From NCBI GenBank assembly GCA_001790645.1, contig MGDB01000063.1, positions 4,111-30,094 on the forward strand: a stretch of DNA of 25,984 nt. The letters are read 5' to 3'. The DNA is from Candidatus Schekmanbacteria bacterium GWA2_38_11. Lineage in GTDB: Bacteria > Schekmanbacteria > GWA2-38-11. The translations under genes were made by a program, and so were the position numbers. This document shows, one piece after another, positions 7,998-15,782 of the stretch (positions are counted from its first letter, which is position 1; each line of letters opens with the position of its first letter). Under the pieces are notes generated by a model, which did not search any database, was not told where the DNA came from, and was given only the letters and a program-made list of their open reading frames with translations.

Positions 7998-8368
7998 CTG
8001 AGTTGGGGTTTGAAGTTGGAAAGGTGAGAAAGTAGGAAGTTGAGTGGTTGGGAAGTTTATTGTATGTGGTTAAAAGGTGGAGCGTGGCGTTTTAAAATAA
8101 AACGCAAGACCCAAGACTGGTAGCCGCAGGCTTTAGCCTGCGCAATAGCATAGAGTGGGAGAGAAGAAAGATTGCGGAGTTTATCCCGAGCCTGAAAAAT
8201 GAGATTGCTTCGCTATCGCTCGCAATGACAGGCGAGGGACCTGCTCGCAATGGCATGATTCAAAACTCAAAATTCAAATCCTCCCTCGCCCCACTTTTCC
8301 CTGCCTGACGGCAGGCAGGAAAAGATAGGTTGGGGGGATTACTAACAACTGATATCCAATTAAGAGCT
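7998..8368. other. Repeat-filled gap between PHP and LarA-like genes
   Basis: No gene is seen here. It holds the hairpin CGCAGGCT-TT-AGCCTGCG (8125-8142), a stretch with GAGATTGCTTCG and two CTCGCAATG copies (8190-8260), and a C-rich/G-rich repeat (8277-8340) whose centre is occupied by the palindrome at 8300-8319. A TTG at 8330 opens the LarA frame inside this repeat. Confidence 0.6.
8300..8319. repeat. CCTGCCTGACGGCAGGCAGG palindrome nested in another repeat
   Basis: This 20-bp near-palindrome sits between TCCCTCGCCCCACTTTTC and AAAAGATAGGTTGGGGGGATT, the two arms of a repeat seen without it at 13611-13655. That fits insertion of the short palindrome into the loop of the longer one. Confidence 0.65.
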
Positions 8369-9670
8369 ATGACAAAGGGACTTACAGGAGGGACAATACC
8401 TTTACTCTATGGCAAAAAAGAAATAACATTTAACTTTTCCAAATTAGAGGTAAGGGATATCTTACTTCCATTCTACCCGGCTCCTTTGGACGATATTGTA
8501 AAAAGAATAAAATATTCGCTCCTGTTTCCTATTTCTTCTCTTTCCTTCAGACTGCATTTTTCTCCAGGTGACAAAGTTCTCATCCTTGTGTCAGATATCA
8601 CAAGAAATTCGGGTTTAGATATTTTTCTTCCTATATTGATAGAAGAACTTAATAGTTGCGGCATACCTGATAAAAATATAGAAATTCTGTTTACCCTTGG
8701 TATTCACAGGGCATTAAAGGAAGAAGAGCAACTTGCAATTTTTGGCAAGGATATAGGTTCAAGAATAAAAGCTTATAACCATAACGCATGGTCAGATGAA
8801 ACAGTCAGCCCGGGAATAACGTCAAGAGGGAACCAGATTTTTTTAAACAGGAAAATTTTTGAAGCTGATAAAGTCGTCTTAACAGGAACTATAAATTTTC
8901 ACTATTTGGCCGGTTTTGGCGGAGGGAGAAAGAGTTTGCTCCCGGGAGCTGCGCAGTATGACAGCATTATAAAGTTTCATCTGCTGAGTCTTTATCCTGA
9001 ACCCGGAAAAGGACGTCATCCAAAAGCCTCAGCAGGTATTTTGACTGATAATCCCATGCATGAAGAGATGGAGGAAGTCCTTGATATGGTCAAACCGTGC
9101 TTTTTGTTAAACACAGTAATGGACTCAAGCAAGCAGATAGTGGAAGTTTTTGCAGGTGATCCAAAGGAAGCTTTTATGAAAGGGTGCATTTATTTTCTTG
9201 ATCATTATGCTGTCAGAATCAGGGGAAAGACAGATATTGTAATAGCAAGCTGCGGGGGGTTGCCTTATGATATAAATTTTATCCAAGCCCATAAGAGCCT
9301 TGAATATTCTAAAAATGCTTTGAAAAAAGGCGGTGTGCTGGTTCTCCTTGCCCAGTGCAGTGATGGTATAGGCAATAATACTTTTTTAAACTGGTTTGAG
9401 CACAAAAATGTGGAGGAGTTTGAGCTTGCCTTGAGAAAGAATTTTGAGGTCAACGGCCAGACCGCATATTCAACCCTTATGAAAGCAAAGGAATATAAAA
9501 TAATCCTCGTTTCATCTCTTCCAAAAGAGGTTGTGGAGAAAATGTCCATAACTCCGGCCACCAGCATCGAAGAGGCTATGGACATTGCCTTTTCTATTAC
9601 CGGCTCCAGCTGTTCTGCGTATGTTATACCTCAGGCAGCAAAGGTCCTGCCGTATATGGTGGATAGATGA
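8369..9670 (+). CDS. LarA-family nickel-pincer racemase (lactate racemase-like)
   Basis: 433 residues from ATG 8369; the frame extends to a TTG at 8330, but those 13 codons begin inside a repeat, and MTKG..IPLLYGK fits the family's N-terminus. Upstream AAGAG is a weak ribosome site. The family racemises lactate and other 2-hydroxy acids with a nickel pincer nucleotide bound to a lysine. Key residues match L. plantarum LarA in spacing: H113 (GIHRAL), H178 and K188 (HYLAGFGGGRKSLLPG) and H204, against H108, H174, K184 and H200 there. SDITRN (about 75-80) and AHKS (about 307) also fit. The maturation genes larB, larC and larE are absent from the window. Many homologues act on substrates other than lactate, so the substrate stays open. 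Confidence 0.88.
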   Translation: MTKGLTGGTIPLLYGKKEITFNFSKLEVRDILLPFYPAPLDDIVKRIKYSLLFPISSLSFRLHFSPGDKVLILVSDITRNSGLDIFLPILIEELNSCGIPDKNIEILFTLGIHRALKEEEQLAIFGKDIGSRIKAYNHNAWSDETVSPGITSRGNQIFLNRKIFEADKVVLTGTINFHYLAGFGGGRKSLLPGAAQYDSIIKFHLLSLYPEPGKGRHPKASAGILTDNPMHEEMEEVLDMVKPCFLLNTVMDSSKQIVEVFAGDPKEAFMKGCIYFLDHYAVRIRGKTDIVIASCGGLPYDINFIQAHKSLEYSKNALKKGGVLVLLAQCSDGIGNNTFLNWFEHKNVEEFELALRKNFEVNGQTAYSTLMKAKEYKIILVSSLPKEVVEKMSITPATSIEEAMDIAFSITGSSCSAYVIPQAAKVLPYMVDR

Positions 9671-9926
9671 GTTAATGGCAAATGGCAAGGTGTGAAAAAT
9701 TCTAATACCTAATTTCAAAATTTTAAACAATATCAAATGTTCAAAATACAAAACAAGATTTTTTAAGATGGTTTTGAACATTTGGATTTAGGATTTTGAA
9801 TTTGTTTAGAATTTCGGATTTTGTCGTCCATTTAGCCTTGATTTGAAATTTAGGTTTTGATACTTAAAATATTATCATCTGAACTGCAACAATTTTTGAT
9901 GGGCTAAAATCTAAAGGAGGAGAAAC
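9671..9926. repeat. AT-rich palindromic repeat region before the FMN-binding protein
   Basis: CAAATGTTCAAAA (9734-9746) and its exact reverse complement TTTTGAACATTTG (9772-9784) form a 13-bp inverted repeat. It is followed by GGATTTTGAATTTG and TTTAGAATTTCGGATTTT. Closely similar text recurs upstream of ppdK (15941-16010), and shorter forms occur at 8262-8280, 10415-10455 and 13598-13612. No gene is seen. Confidence 0.6.
9843..9870 (+). promoter_or_regulatory. Probable sigma70-like promoter for the FMN-binding protein gene
   Basis: TTGAAA (9843-9848), a 16-base spacer and TAAAAT (9865-9870) lie 56 bases before the ATG. Each box matches the consensus at 5 of 6 positions. The area is AT-rich, so chance matches are likely. 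Confidence 0.4.
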
Positions 9927-10379
9927 ATGCGGGATATGACAGAAAAAGAGATCAGGGATTTAATAGAGGACTGGACATGGGGAACTATCATCGCGGTTGA
10001 TGATGGTAAGCCCTATGCGATCGAGGTCTCTTATGGTTCTGACGAAAAGAATATTTATTGCGGCTCAAGACCAAATGGAAAGATGGCAAAGATTTTGAGG
10101 AAAAACCCGGAAATCATATTTAAGATATGTGATGCTGATAAATTTTATCCAAACTGGAGGGGTGTTTCGGTTTTTGCAAAGGCAGAGATATTGTCAAAGA
10201 AAGAAAATATAATGTATGGGATCAGGCAGATTGCAAAGAGGGTTATTTATGGTGCCAAGAGGATTAACAGGAGTGAAGAAGAATTTTTAAAAATAGGCGA
10301 AAGAATGGCTGCAAAGCCTGAAGCTGGCAACGCTTTGAGAATCCCAATAGAAAAGTTTACAGGAAGAATAAATAAGTAA
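9927..10379 (+). CDS. PNPOx-like FMN-binding split-barrel protein
   Basis: A 150-residue protein of the pyridoxamine 5'-phosphate oxidase-like split-barrel superfamily, whose members bind FMN (or F420 or heme) as small cytoplasmic dimers. The fit rests on the opening helix (TEKEIRDLIEDWTWGTIIAV), the strand DGKPYAIEVSY followed by IYCGSRPNGKMAKILRKNP, and VSVFAKAEIL after a tryptophan. Length is normal for the small single-domain members. An ideal AAAGGAGG site lies 7 bases before the ATG. It stands alone between two repeat-rich gaps. It is not a close match to PdxH itself; the role is unknown and could be flavin reduction or stress protection. Confidence 0.82.
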   Translation: MRDMTEKEIRDLIEDWTWGTIIAVDDGKPYAIEVSYGSDEKNIYCGSRPNGKMAKILRKNPEIIFKICDADKFYPNWRGVSVFAKAEILSKKENIMYGIRQIAKRVIYGAKRINRSEEEFLKIGERMAAKPEAGNALRIPIEKFTGRINK

Positions 10380-10777
10380 GTGAGTAGGGTTCCAGGGGTC
10401 AAGGATTCAAGGGGTCAAGTGAAATTCAAAGTTCAAAAATCAAAATTCAAAACTATGACCAGTTTATAGGCGGGTAGGGGCGACTTTAGTCGCCCAATCA
10501 TTCGATTCTTCGGCAAGCTCAGAGATCAGGATGTTTAGTGTGAGGGGAATTAGGGTAATTAAATTCCAAATTTCAAAAAAATAAAATGTAGGGGCGAACC
10601 TTGTGTTCGCCCGATATGAGGACAGAGACGAGCTCTGCTCCTACGTTTTGTTACGCTTCACAGTCTGCTGGAAGAAAGACCGAGGCAAGATGCCTCGTCT
10701 ATGACTTAACCGGATGACGAATAACGAAACGAGCTGCACAATCGTACAACGCTAAGCGACAAACTTATATACTCCTG
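10380..10777. other. Convergent gap filled with dispersed repeats
   Basis: No gene is seen in these 398 bases. In order they hold GGTCAAGGATTCAAGGGGTC (10388-10425), an AAATTCAAAGTTCAAAA stretch, GTAGGGGCGACTTTAGTCGC (from 10474) with CATTCGATTCTTCGGCAAGC after it, GTAGGGGCGAACC-TTGT-GTTCGCCC (10588-10612), and CCGAGGCAAGATGCCTCG (10680-10697). Any of the hairpins could act as a two-way terminator for the convergent genes, but none has a clean U tract. Confidence 0.6.
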
Positions 10778-11254
10778 CTACGGTTTCTTTTCCACCAGAG
10801 TTGCAAGATAATGTTTTCCAAGGCTGTCAATTAAGTCTCTTACATCTTCAAACTCATCAGCATGATCCTCTTCATCCTTCAGAATGCTTTCTAACAGCGC
10901 TCTGGAACCGTTATCTCCTTCGTCACAGCAGAGTTTTATTCCCCTGTTCAACCGCTTAATGGCGTCATATTCAAGCTCAATATTTGCCTCTACCATGGCT
11001 TTGGCATCTCCTACAGGAGCTGGTTTTCCTAAAAGTTTTGTAGTTGGAAGGCCTTCAAGGAAATGAATCCGTTCGGATAAGTCTTCCATATGTTTCATTT
11101 CTTTTTCAGATGTTTCATGGAACATCTCTCCAAGCCTTTTAAGGGCAAGGGTTTCCTCGGCGTGATAGTGATGGGATTCATATTGGATAATTGCTAAAAT
11201 TTCTGCTGCAAGAACCTCATTCAATATCTCGATTACTTTATCTGATCCCTTCAT
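10778..11254 (-). CDS. bfr: Bacterioferritin
   Basis: A 158-residue four-helix iron-storage protein that oxidises Fe(II) and stores the mineral in a 24-subunit shell. The ferroxidase ligands are in place: E18, E52 and H55 (in EKEMKHMED), a Glu in NIELEYDAI (about 94) and the Glu and His of KDEEDHADE (about 127-131). M53 matches the methionine that binds heme between subunits in E. coli Bfr (EMKHAD there), so heme binding is likely. FLEGLP after helix B and the length are typical. The ATG has an ideal AGGAGG 6 bases upstream. It is divergent from lolD across 423 bases and convergent with the FMN-binding gene. No bacterioferritin-associated ferredoxin is beside it. Confidence 0.95.
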   Translation of the reverse strand: MKGSDKVIEILNEVLAAEILAIIQYESHHYHAEETLALKRLGEMFHETSEKEMKHMEDLSERIHFLEGLPTTKLLGKPAPVGDAKAMVEANIELEYDAIKRLNRGIKLCCDEGDNGSRALLESILKDEEDHADEFEDVRDLIDSLGKHYLATLVEKKP

Positions 11255-11304
11255 TTTACCCTCCTAAAATGTATATAACTAAAATTAAAAGTATTCATTT
11301 ATAA

Positions 11305-11335
11305 TAAATACAACCTAAAAAAATGTTTGTGTCAA
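11305..11335 (-). promoter_or_regulatory. Possible bfr promoter
   Basis: On the minus strand a perfect TTGACA (11335-11330) is followed after 19 bases by TATTTA (11310-11305), or after 17 by the weaker TGTATT. Transcription would start about 45-50 bases before the bfr ATG. The spacing is not ideal. Confidence 0.35.
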
Positions 11336-11566
11336 TGGAAAAATTTAAGGTTTTCAGAATTTGTAATAGATGCAAGGGTTTTCTCAGTTGGTCTCTGAAA
11401 TATAGGCTTTTTCAGAAATCTCCTCAGGAGGCGTTAATATATTTAAATATAATCTTTAAAAAAAATCAGAAAACTCATTGATAAATAATGCTAAACATTT
11501 AATAAAGGAATTTGCTTTTTTTAGCTTTTTTGTGAGTGATTTTAAAGTTTTCCTACCTTTTTTATC

Positions 11567-11594
11567 TTGACTTTTCCTCTCCTGTTTATATAGA
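11567..11594 (+). promoter_or_regulatory. Possible lolD promoter
   Basis: TTGACT (11567-11572), a 16-base spacer and TATAGA (11589-11594) lie about 84 bases before the lolD start. Moderate consensus fit. Confidence 0.35.
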
Positions 11595-11677
11595 AGTTGC
11601 AATATTTTCTAATAGAATTTGACTCTTGCCGGCAGGTAAGTTAGTGTCAAAGCCAAGAGGATAATAAAGAGACTATT

Positions 11678-12373
11678 TTGAATAATTCATCAATTTTAAA
11701 GGCTGAGGGTATATGCAAATCTTTTAGGAGCGGTGATGTTGTTTTAGATATACTAAAACATCTTAATATTAATGTAAAAAAAGGAGAAATGGTGGCAATA
11801 GTAGGTGCTTCAGGAGTTGGGAAAAGCACCTTGCTTCATATTTTAGGACTTTTGGATTCACCAACATCAGGAAAGATTTTTTATGAAGGAGCTAATGTTT
11901 CCGGTTTGAAGGAAAATGAGATAGCCAGGTTCAGGAATGAAAAAATCGGTTTTGTATTTCAATTCCATCATCTTTTAAATGAGTTCTCTGCTTTAGAGAA
12001 TGTAATGATTCCTGCTCTGATTAAAGGTTTAAAAAAACAGGAAGCAAAAGAGAGGGCAAAGGATATTTTAAAAAGAGTGGGTCTTTCAGAAAGGCTTGAA
12101 CATAAGCCCGGCGAGTTATCCGGCGGAGAGCAGCAAAGGGTAGCTATTGCAAGGGCTTTGGTGATGAAGCCCATGGTGGTTTTTACTGATGAGCCAACCG
12201 GGAACTTAGACCAGAAAACAGGAGAGGCAGTTTTTGAGATTCTAAAAAAGCTGAATAAGGAAAGCAAAGAGACCTTTATCATTGTTACACATAACCAGGC
12301 ACTAGCAAAGCAGGCTGACAGGATATTGGAGTTAAAGGATGGGAAGCTGGAGGTGGTAGGGGCGAGTCGATGA
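11678..12373 (+). CDS. lolD: LolD-type ABC transporter ATPase (lipoprotein release)
   Basis: A 231-residue ABC ATPase closest to LolD/MacB-type proteins. LolD drives the LolCE complex that frees lipoproteins from the inner membrane for transport to the outer membrane. Motifs: Walker A GASGVGKST (43-51), Q-loop FQFHHLLNE (Q95), signature LSGGEQQR (147-154), Walker B VVFTDEP with D171 and E172, and the switch histidine in VTHN (H205). HLLNEFSALENVMIP after the Q-loop is a LolD-like hallmark. The permease gene (lolC/lolE), which normally sits beside it, is missing here. The start is TTG at 11678 with only AAAGAG upstream. The last residues (VGASR) and the TGA stop lie inside a dispersed palindrome (12356-12380), so the original terminus was probably altered by the repeat. 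Confidence 0.88.
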   Translation: MNNSSILKAEGICKSFRSGDVVLDILKHLNINVKKGEMVAIVGASGVGKSTLLHILGLLDSPTSGKIFYEGANVSGLKENEIARFRNEKIGFVFQFHHLLNEFSALENVMIPALIKGLKKQEAKERAKDILKRVGLSERLEHKPGELSGGEQQRVAIARALVMKPMVVFTDEPTGNLDQKTGEAVFEILKKLNKESKETFIIVTHNQALAKQADRILELKDGKLEVVGASR

Positions 12374-12380
12374 CTCGCCC
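12356..12380. repeat. GTAGGGGCGAGTC palindrome overlapping the lolD 3' end
   Basis: GGGCGAGTC-GAT-GACTCGCCC is a hairpin of the same style as GTAGGGGCGACTTTAGTCGC at 10474 and 19676. The lolD stop codon (12371-12373) is at its centre. Confidence 0.65.
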
Positions 12381-12471
12381 AGTTCGGGGTTTGGCGTTCG
12401 TGTCGGGAAGGTGTGAAGTTGGGAGTAAGTAATAAGAATTAAGATGAAGAAGTTAAATAAGACACGTTTTT

Positions 12472-12537
12472 CAATCTCGATAGGCGGGGTTTTCAAACCC
12501 CGCCACAGCGGGACAAGAATATCCCGCCTATCGATTG
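12472..12537. repeat. 66-bp inverted-repeat element (GATAGGCGGG ends)
   Basis: The outer arms CGATAGGCGGG (12478-12488) and CCCGCCTATCG (12523-12533) are exact reverse complements. An inner hairpin GGCGGGGTTT-TC-AAACCCCGCC spans 12483-12504. The stretch CAAGAATATCCCGCCTAT recurs in the 3' end of tsf (21268-21285), together with the GGCGGGGTTTTC part. Confidence 0.75.
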
Positions 12538-12582
12538 TAACGGTACTTAAGGAATTTACATTGCTTGGAGTTACATAAAGAC

Positions 12583-13452
12583 ATGACTTTTCAAGAATTG
12601 ATATTTGAGCTGCAGAATTTTTGGGCTGAGAAGGGATGTTTAATTGCCCAGCCTTATGATACTGAGGTAGGGGCAGGTACGTTTCATCCTGAAACTTTTT
12701 TGAGAGTTTTAGGGCCTGAACCCTGGAATGTTGCTTATGTGGAACCTTCAAGGAGACCAACTGACGGGAGGTATGGTGAAAATCCCAACAGGCTTCAGCA
12801 CTACTACCAGTTCCAGGTAATCATGAAACCATCGCCAAAAAAAATCCAGGAAATCTACATAGAAAGTTTGAAAAATTTTGGCATAGACCCTCTGAAACAT
12901 GATATCCGTTTTGTTGAGGACGACTGGGAGTCGCCAACACTCGGTGCATGGGGACTTGGATGGGAGGTCTGGCTTGACGGTATGGAGATAACCCAGTTTA
13001 CGTATTTTCAGCAGGCAGGGGGAATTGACCTTAAGCCGGTTTCAGTAGAAATTACCTATGGCATAGAGAGGCTTGCCATGTATCTTCAAGGGATTGAGAA
13101 TGTTTATGACATCGTATGGGCATCAGGGATTAAATACGGTGATATTCACCATAAAGGCGAAGTTGAGTTTTCAAAATATAATTTTGAAGAAGCTGATGTA
13201 GACATGCTTCTGAAACTTTTTGAAATGTATGAAAAGGAAGCCATGAGGCTTCTCAAGGCTAATCTTCTACTACCTGCCTATGATTACTGCCTGAAGACCT
13301 CTCATACCTTTAATCTGCTTGATGCAAGGGGGGCCATATCTGTTTCAGAGAGGGTTGGTTATATAGGGAGAGTCAGGGCAATTGCAAGGAAATGCGCAGT
13401 TGCATATTTAAAACAGAGAGAAGAAATGGGATATCCGCTGCTTAAGGTGTGA
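12583..13452 (+). CDS. glyQ: Glycyl-tRNA synthetase alpha subunit
   Basis: The catalytic class II subunit of the alpha2beta2 glycyl-tRNA synthetase, which charges tRNA-Gly in the cytoplasm. 289 residues from ATG 12583 ([19 protein letters not shown], the family's usual beginning); a TTG at 12565 would add six residues and has AAGGAA about 10 bases before it, so it is a real alternative. Family blocks are intact: [71 protein letters not shown] and [13 protein letters not shown]. The partner glyS follows after 251 bases of repeats, unlike the tight glyQS arrangement in most genomes. A 66-bp inverted repeat lies just upstream. Confidence 0.97.
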   Translation: MTFQELIFELQNFWAEKGCLIAQPYDTEVGAGTFHPETFLRVLGPEPWNVAYVEPSRRPTDGRYGENPNRLQHYYQFQVIMKPSPKKIQEIYIESLKNFGIDPLKHDIRFVEDDWESPTLGAWGLGWEVWLDGMEITQFTYFQQAGGIDLKPVSVEITYGIERLAMYLQGIENVYDIVWASGIKYGDIHHKGEVEFSKYNFEEADVDMLLKLFEMYEKEAMRLLKANLLLPAYDYCLKTSHTFNLLDARGAISVSERVGYIGRVRAIARKCAVAYLKQREEMGYPLLKV

Positions 13453-13484
13453 AGCGGTTATAGGGTAATCTGGAAAAGCTATAA

Positions 13485-13597
13485 GTGGGTAGGGACGGAG
13501 ACCGCTCCTGCAGTAGGGGCCGCCTCTGTGCCTGCCGGCAGGCAGGCGTGCCCTCTGTTTTTGGGGAAAAACCGAGGCAAGATGCCTCGGCTATAAG
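13485..13597 (+). repeat. Dispersed repeat, copy 2, carrying a nested 16-bp palindrome
   Basis: Aligns gap-free with the reverse complement of 1751-1844 except for CCTGCCGGCAGGCAGG at 13531-13546, which falls between GCCGCCTCTGTG and CGTGCCCTCTG. The copy ends in the CCGAGGCA-AGA-TGCCTCGG hairpin (from 13572), also found alone at 10680 and, altered, at 15852. Confidence 0.85.
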
Positions 13598-13610
13598 AAA
13601 TTCAAAATTC

Positions 13611-13655
13611 AAATCCCCCCTCGCCTCCCTTTTCTAAAGGGGGGATGGGGGGATT
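13611..13655. repeat. C-rich/G-rich palindromic repeat (AATCCCCC...GGGGGATT)
   Basis: AAATCCCCCC and GGGGGGATT flank CTCCCTTTTC-TAAAGGGGGG. Relatives are at 8277-8340, 23066-23111, 24749-24784 and 24825-24881. This copy has no nested palindrome and serves as the empty reference. Confidence 0.7.
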
Positions 13656-13703
13656 GCTGATAGCTGAAAGCTGACAGCTAATAGAGAGGTAAACATAAAG
13701 AAT

Positions 13704-15782
13704 ATGTCTGGAGAATTATTATTAGAGATCGGGACTGAGGACGTACCTGCAAAATTTTTTCCTGAGGCTCTTGAGAATTTTAAATCAGTTGCCAGGGAAA
13801 ATTTTATGAGAGAAAGGCTTAAGTATGGGAAAATCTCAACCTTTGGGACTTTGAGAAGGATGGTTCTTCTTGTCAGGGAGGTTGAGGATAAGCAGGAAGA
13901 CCTTGTAGAGGAGGTTGTAGGACCAAGGGTTGCAAGTGCATTTGATGAGAAGGGACAGCCGACAAAGGCTTCTATCGGGTTTGCAAAGGCACAGGGGGTA
14001 GATGTTTCAAGCCTGTTTATAAAGGACACAGGCAAAGGCCAATCAATATGCGTGAGAAAAAAGTTATCAGGCAAAAACACAAAAGAAATATTGCCTGAAG
14101 TAGTTTCAGAAATAATAAGAGAGATATCTTTTCCTAAATCCATGAGATGGGGAAATCAGGATATCAGGTTTGCAAGACCGGTTCACTGGATCCTGGCTTT
14201 GTACGAGGGAGAGATAATAAGGTTTAAGTTCGGTGATGTTGAGAGTTCTAATCTTTCCTTTGGTCACAGGTTTTTGAGTCCTTCATCTTTTGAAGTCACC
14301 GGTTTTCAGGACTATCATGAGAAATGTGAAAAGGGATTTGTAATCATAGACCCGCTTAAAAGAAAATCGATTCTTGAAAAGGAAATAAAGGAGAGAGCAG
14401 CTTCAAAAAATGGACAGGTTTTAAACTATGAGGGGTTACTTGAAACAGTGAATTTTATGGTAGAATATCCAACGGCATTCGTAGGGAGTTTTCCTAAAGA
14501 ATATTTAAAACTACCTGAGGAAGTGCTCACCAATACGATGCAGAAACAGCAGATGTATTTCCCGCTCTTTGATTCCAAAAGAAATCTATTGAACTATTTC
14601 ATAGGAGTTTCTGATACAGATAACAGGGATATGGATCTGATAATAAAGGGGAATGAAAGGGTTCTGAGGGCAAGGCTTGCTGATGCAGAATTTTTCTTTA
14701 AGGAAGACCAGAGAGTCAAGCTTGAGGCAAGAGTTGAAGCGCTCAAAAGAGTAATATTTCTTGAGAAACTCGGAACACTCTATGACAAAGTAATGAGGCT
14801 CAGGGAGCTTGCCCTGTTTCTGGGCAATAAAATTTCTGAAACGGGAGAAGCTAAGATCAATGTTAAATCTGTTGAAAGGGCTGCTCTGCTCTGCAAAGCA
14901 GATCTGGTGACAGAGATGGTAAAGGAATTCCCGGAGCTTCAGGGAGTAATGGGACGGGAGTATGCACGCCTGCAGGCAGAAGGAGAAGAAGTTGCACAGG
15001 CAATATTTGAGCATTACATGCCCAGGTTTGCAGAGGACAAGATACCTCCGACAGATAACGGGGCAGTCCTGAGCCTAGCAGATAAACTTGATACTGTTTC
15101 AGGATGTTTCTCCCTTTCAATGGTGCCAACAGGCTCTGAAGACCCTCTGGGGCTTCGCCGTCAGGCAATTGGAATTATAAATATCATAATGGGCAAAGGA
15201 TACAGATTATCTCTCAAAGAGGCTATTGTTAAGTCCCTGGAACTTCATGGAGTAAGAGAAAATAAGGAAGAGATATTATCTAAGATCTCGGATTTCTTTT
15301 CAACACGGCTTGAAAATATTTTAGTTTCGCAGGGATTTGAGATTGATATAATCGATTCTGTTCTTGCAGGCAATATGGACAGTATCCTTGATTCGAAGAA
15401 AAGAGTGGAAGCTATATCCAGGTTGAAAAAAGAACCGGGATTCAGTTCGCTGACCACCACTTTCAAAAGGGCTATCAGGATTCTCCCTGACAGGGAAAAA
15501 GGAGACATTGATTTATCACTTTTAAATGAAAATGCTGAAAAAGAGCTTTACAAAGCTTTTGAGGAGGTTGAGAGGAAGAGCAGGTTGTTCCTTGAAAAAG
15601 AGGATTATTATGGTGCACTAAAGGAGATATCAGAGATAAAAGACAAGGTTGATATGTTTTTTGAGGATGTCATGGTTATGATTGAAGATACCCGCCTCAA
15701 AAATAACAGACTCAATCTTTTAAAGAATGTAGTGAGGCTTTTCTCTACGATTGCAGACTTTAGTAAAATAGCTGAGGAGTAA
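13704..15782 (+). CDS. glyS: Glycyl-tRNA synthetase beta subunit
   Basis: The 692-residue beta subunit, needed with GlyQ for glycylation and for tRNA-Gly recognition. The start MSGELLLEIGTEDVPAKF is the family's hallmark. Further blocks are MRWGNQDIRFARPVHWIL, VMVEYPTAFVGSF-type (NFMVEYPTAF), TNTMQKQQMYFPL, FFKEDQR, and ADKLDTVSGCFSLSMVPTGSEDPLGLRR, followed by a C-terminal DALR-like anticodon-binding helical part ending in NNRLNLLKNV. Length is normal. The ribosome site is poor: GAGAGGT ends 13 bases before the ATG, perhaps because repeats have been inserted just upstream. ppdK follows after 265 bases. Confidence 0.97.
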   Translation: MSGELLLEIGTEDVPAKFFPEALENFKSVARENFMRERLKYGKISTFGTLRRMVLLVREVEDKQEDLVEEVVGPRVASAFDEKGQPTKASIGFAKAQGVDVSSLFIKDTGKGQSICVRKKLSGKNTKEILPEVVSEIIREISFPKSMRWGNQDIRFARPVHWILALYEGEIIRFKFGDVESSNLSFGHRFLSPSSFEVTGFQDYHEKCEKGFVIIDPLKRKSILEKEIKERAASKNGQVLNYEGLLETVNFMVEYPTAFVGSFPKEYLKLPEEVLTNTMQKQQMYFPLFDSKRNLLNYFIGVSDTDNRDMDLIIKGNERVLRARLADAEFFFKEDQRVKLEARVEALKRVIFLEKLGTLYDKVMRLRELALFLGNKISETGEAKINVKSVERAALLCKADLVTEMVKEFPELQGVMGREYARLQAEGEEVAQAIFEHYMPRFAEDKIPPTDNGAVLSLADKLDTVSGCFSLSMVPTGSEDPLGLRRQAIGIINIIMGKGYRLSLKEAIVKSLELHGVRENKEEILSKISDFFSTRLENILVSQGFEIDIIDSVLAGNMDSILDSKKRVEAISRLKKEPGFSSLTTTFKRAIRILPDREKGDIDLSLLNENAEKELYKAFEEVERKSRLFLEKEDYYGALKEISEIKDKVDMFFEDVMVMIEDTRLKNNRLNLLKNVVRLFSTIADFSKIAEE

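Larger units (their letters stand above)
11255..11677. other. Divergent promoter region between bfr and lolD
   Basis: No gene is seen in these 423 AT-rich bases. They are nearly free of the repeats that fill the other gaps, apart from TGCCGGCAGGT at 11628-11637. Possible promoters for bfr and lolD lie at the two ends. A TCTCCTCAGGAGGC palindrome is at about 11420-11433, of unknown meaning. Confidence 0.5.
13453..13703. other. Repeat cluster separating glyQ and glyS
   Basis: These 251 bases are almost wholly repeats: the 113-bp repeat copy 2 with its nested palindrome (13485-13597), a CAAAATTCAAATC stretch, a C-rich/G-rich palindrome (13611-13655) and a GCTGATAGCTGAAAGCTGAC motif (13656-13682). 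No gene is seen. Confidence 0.65.
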
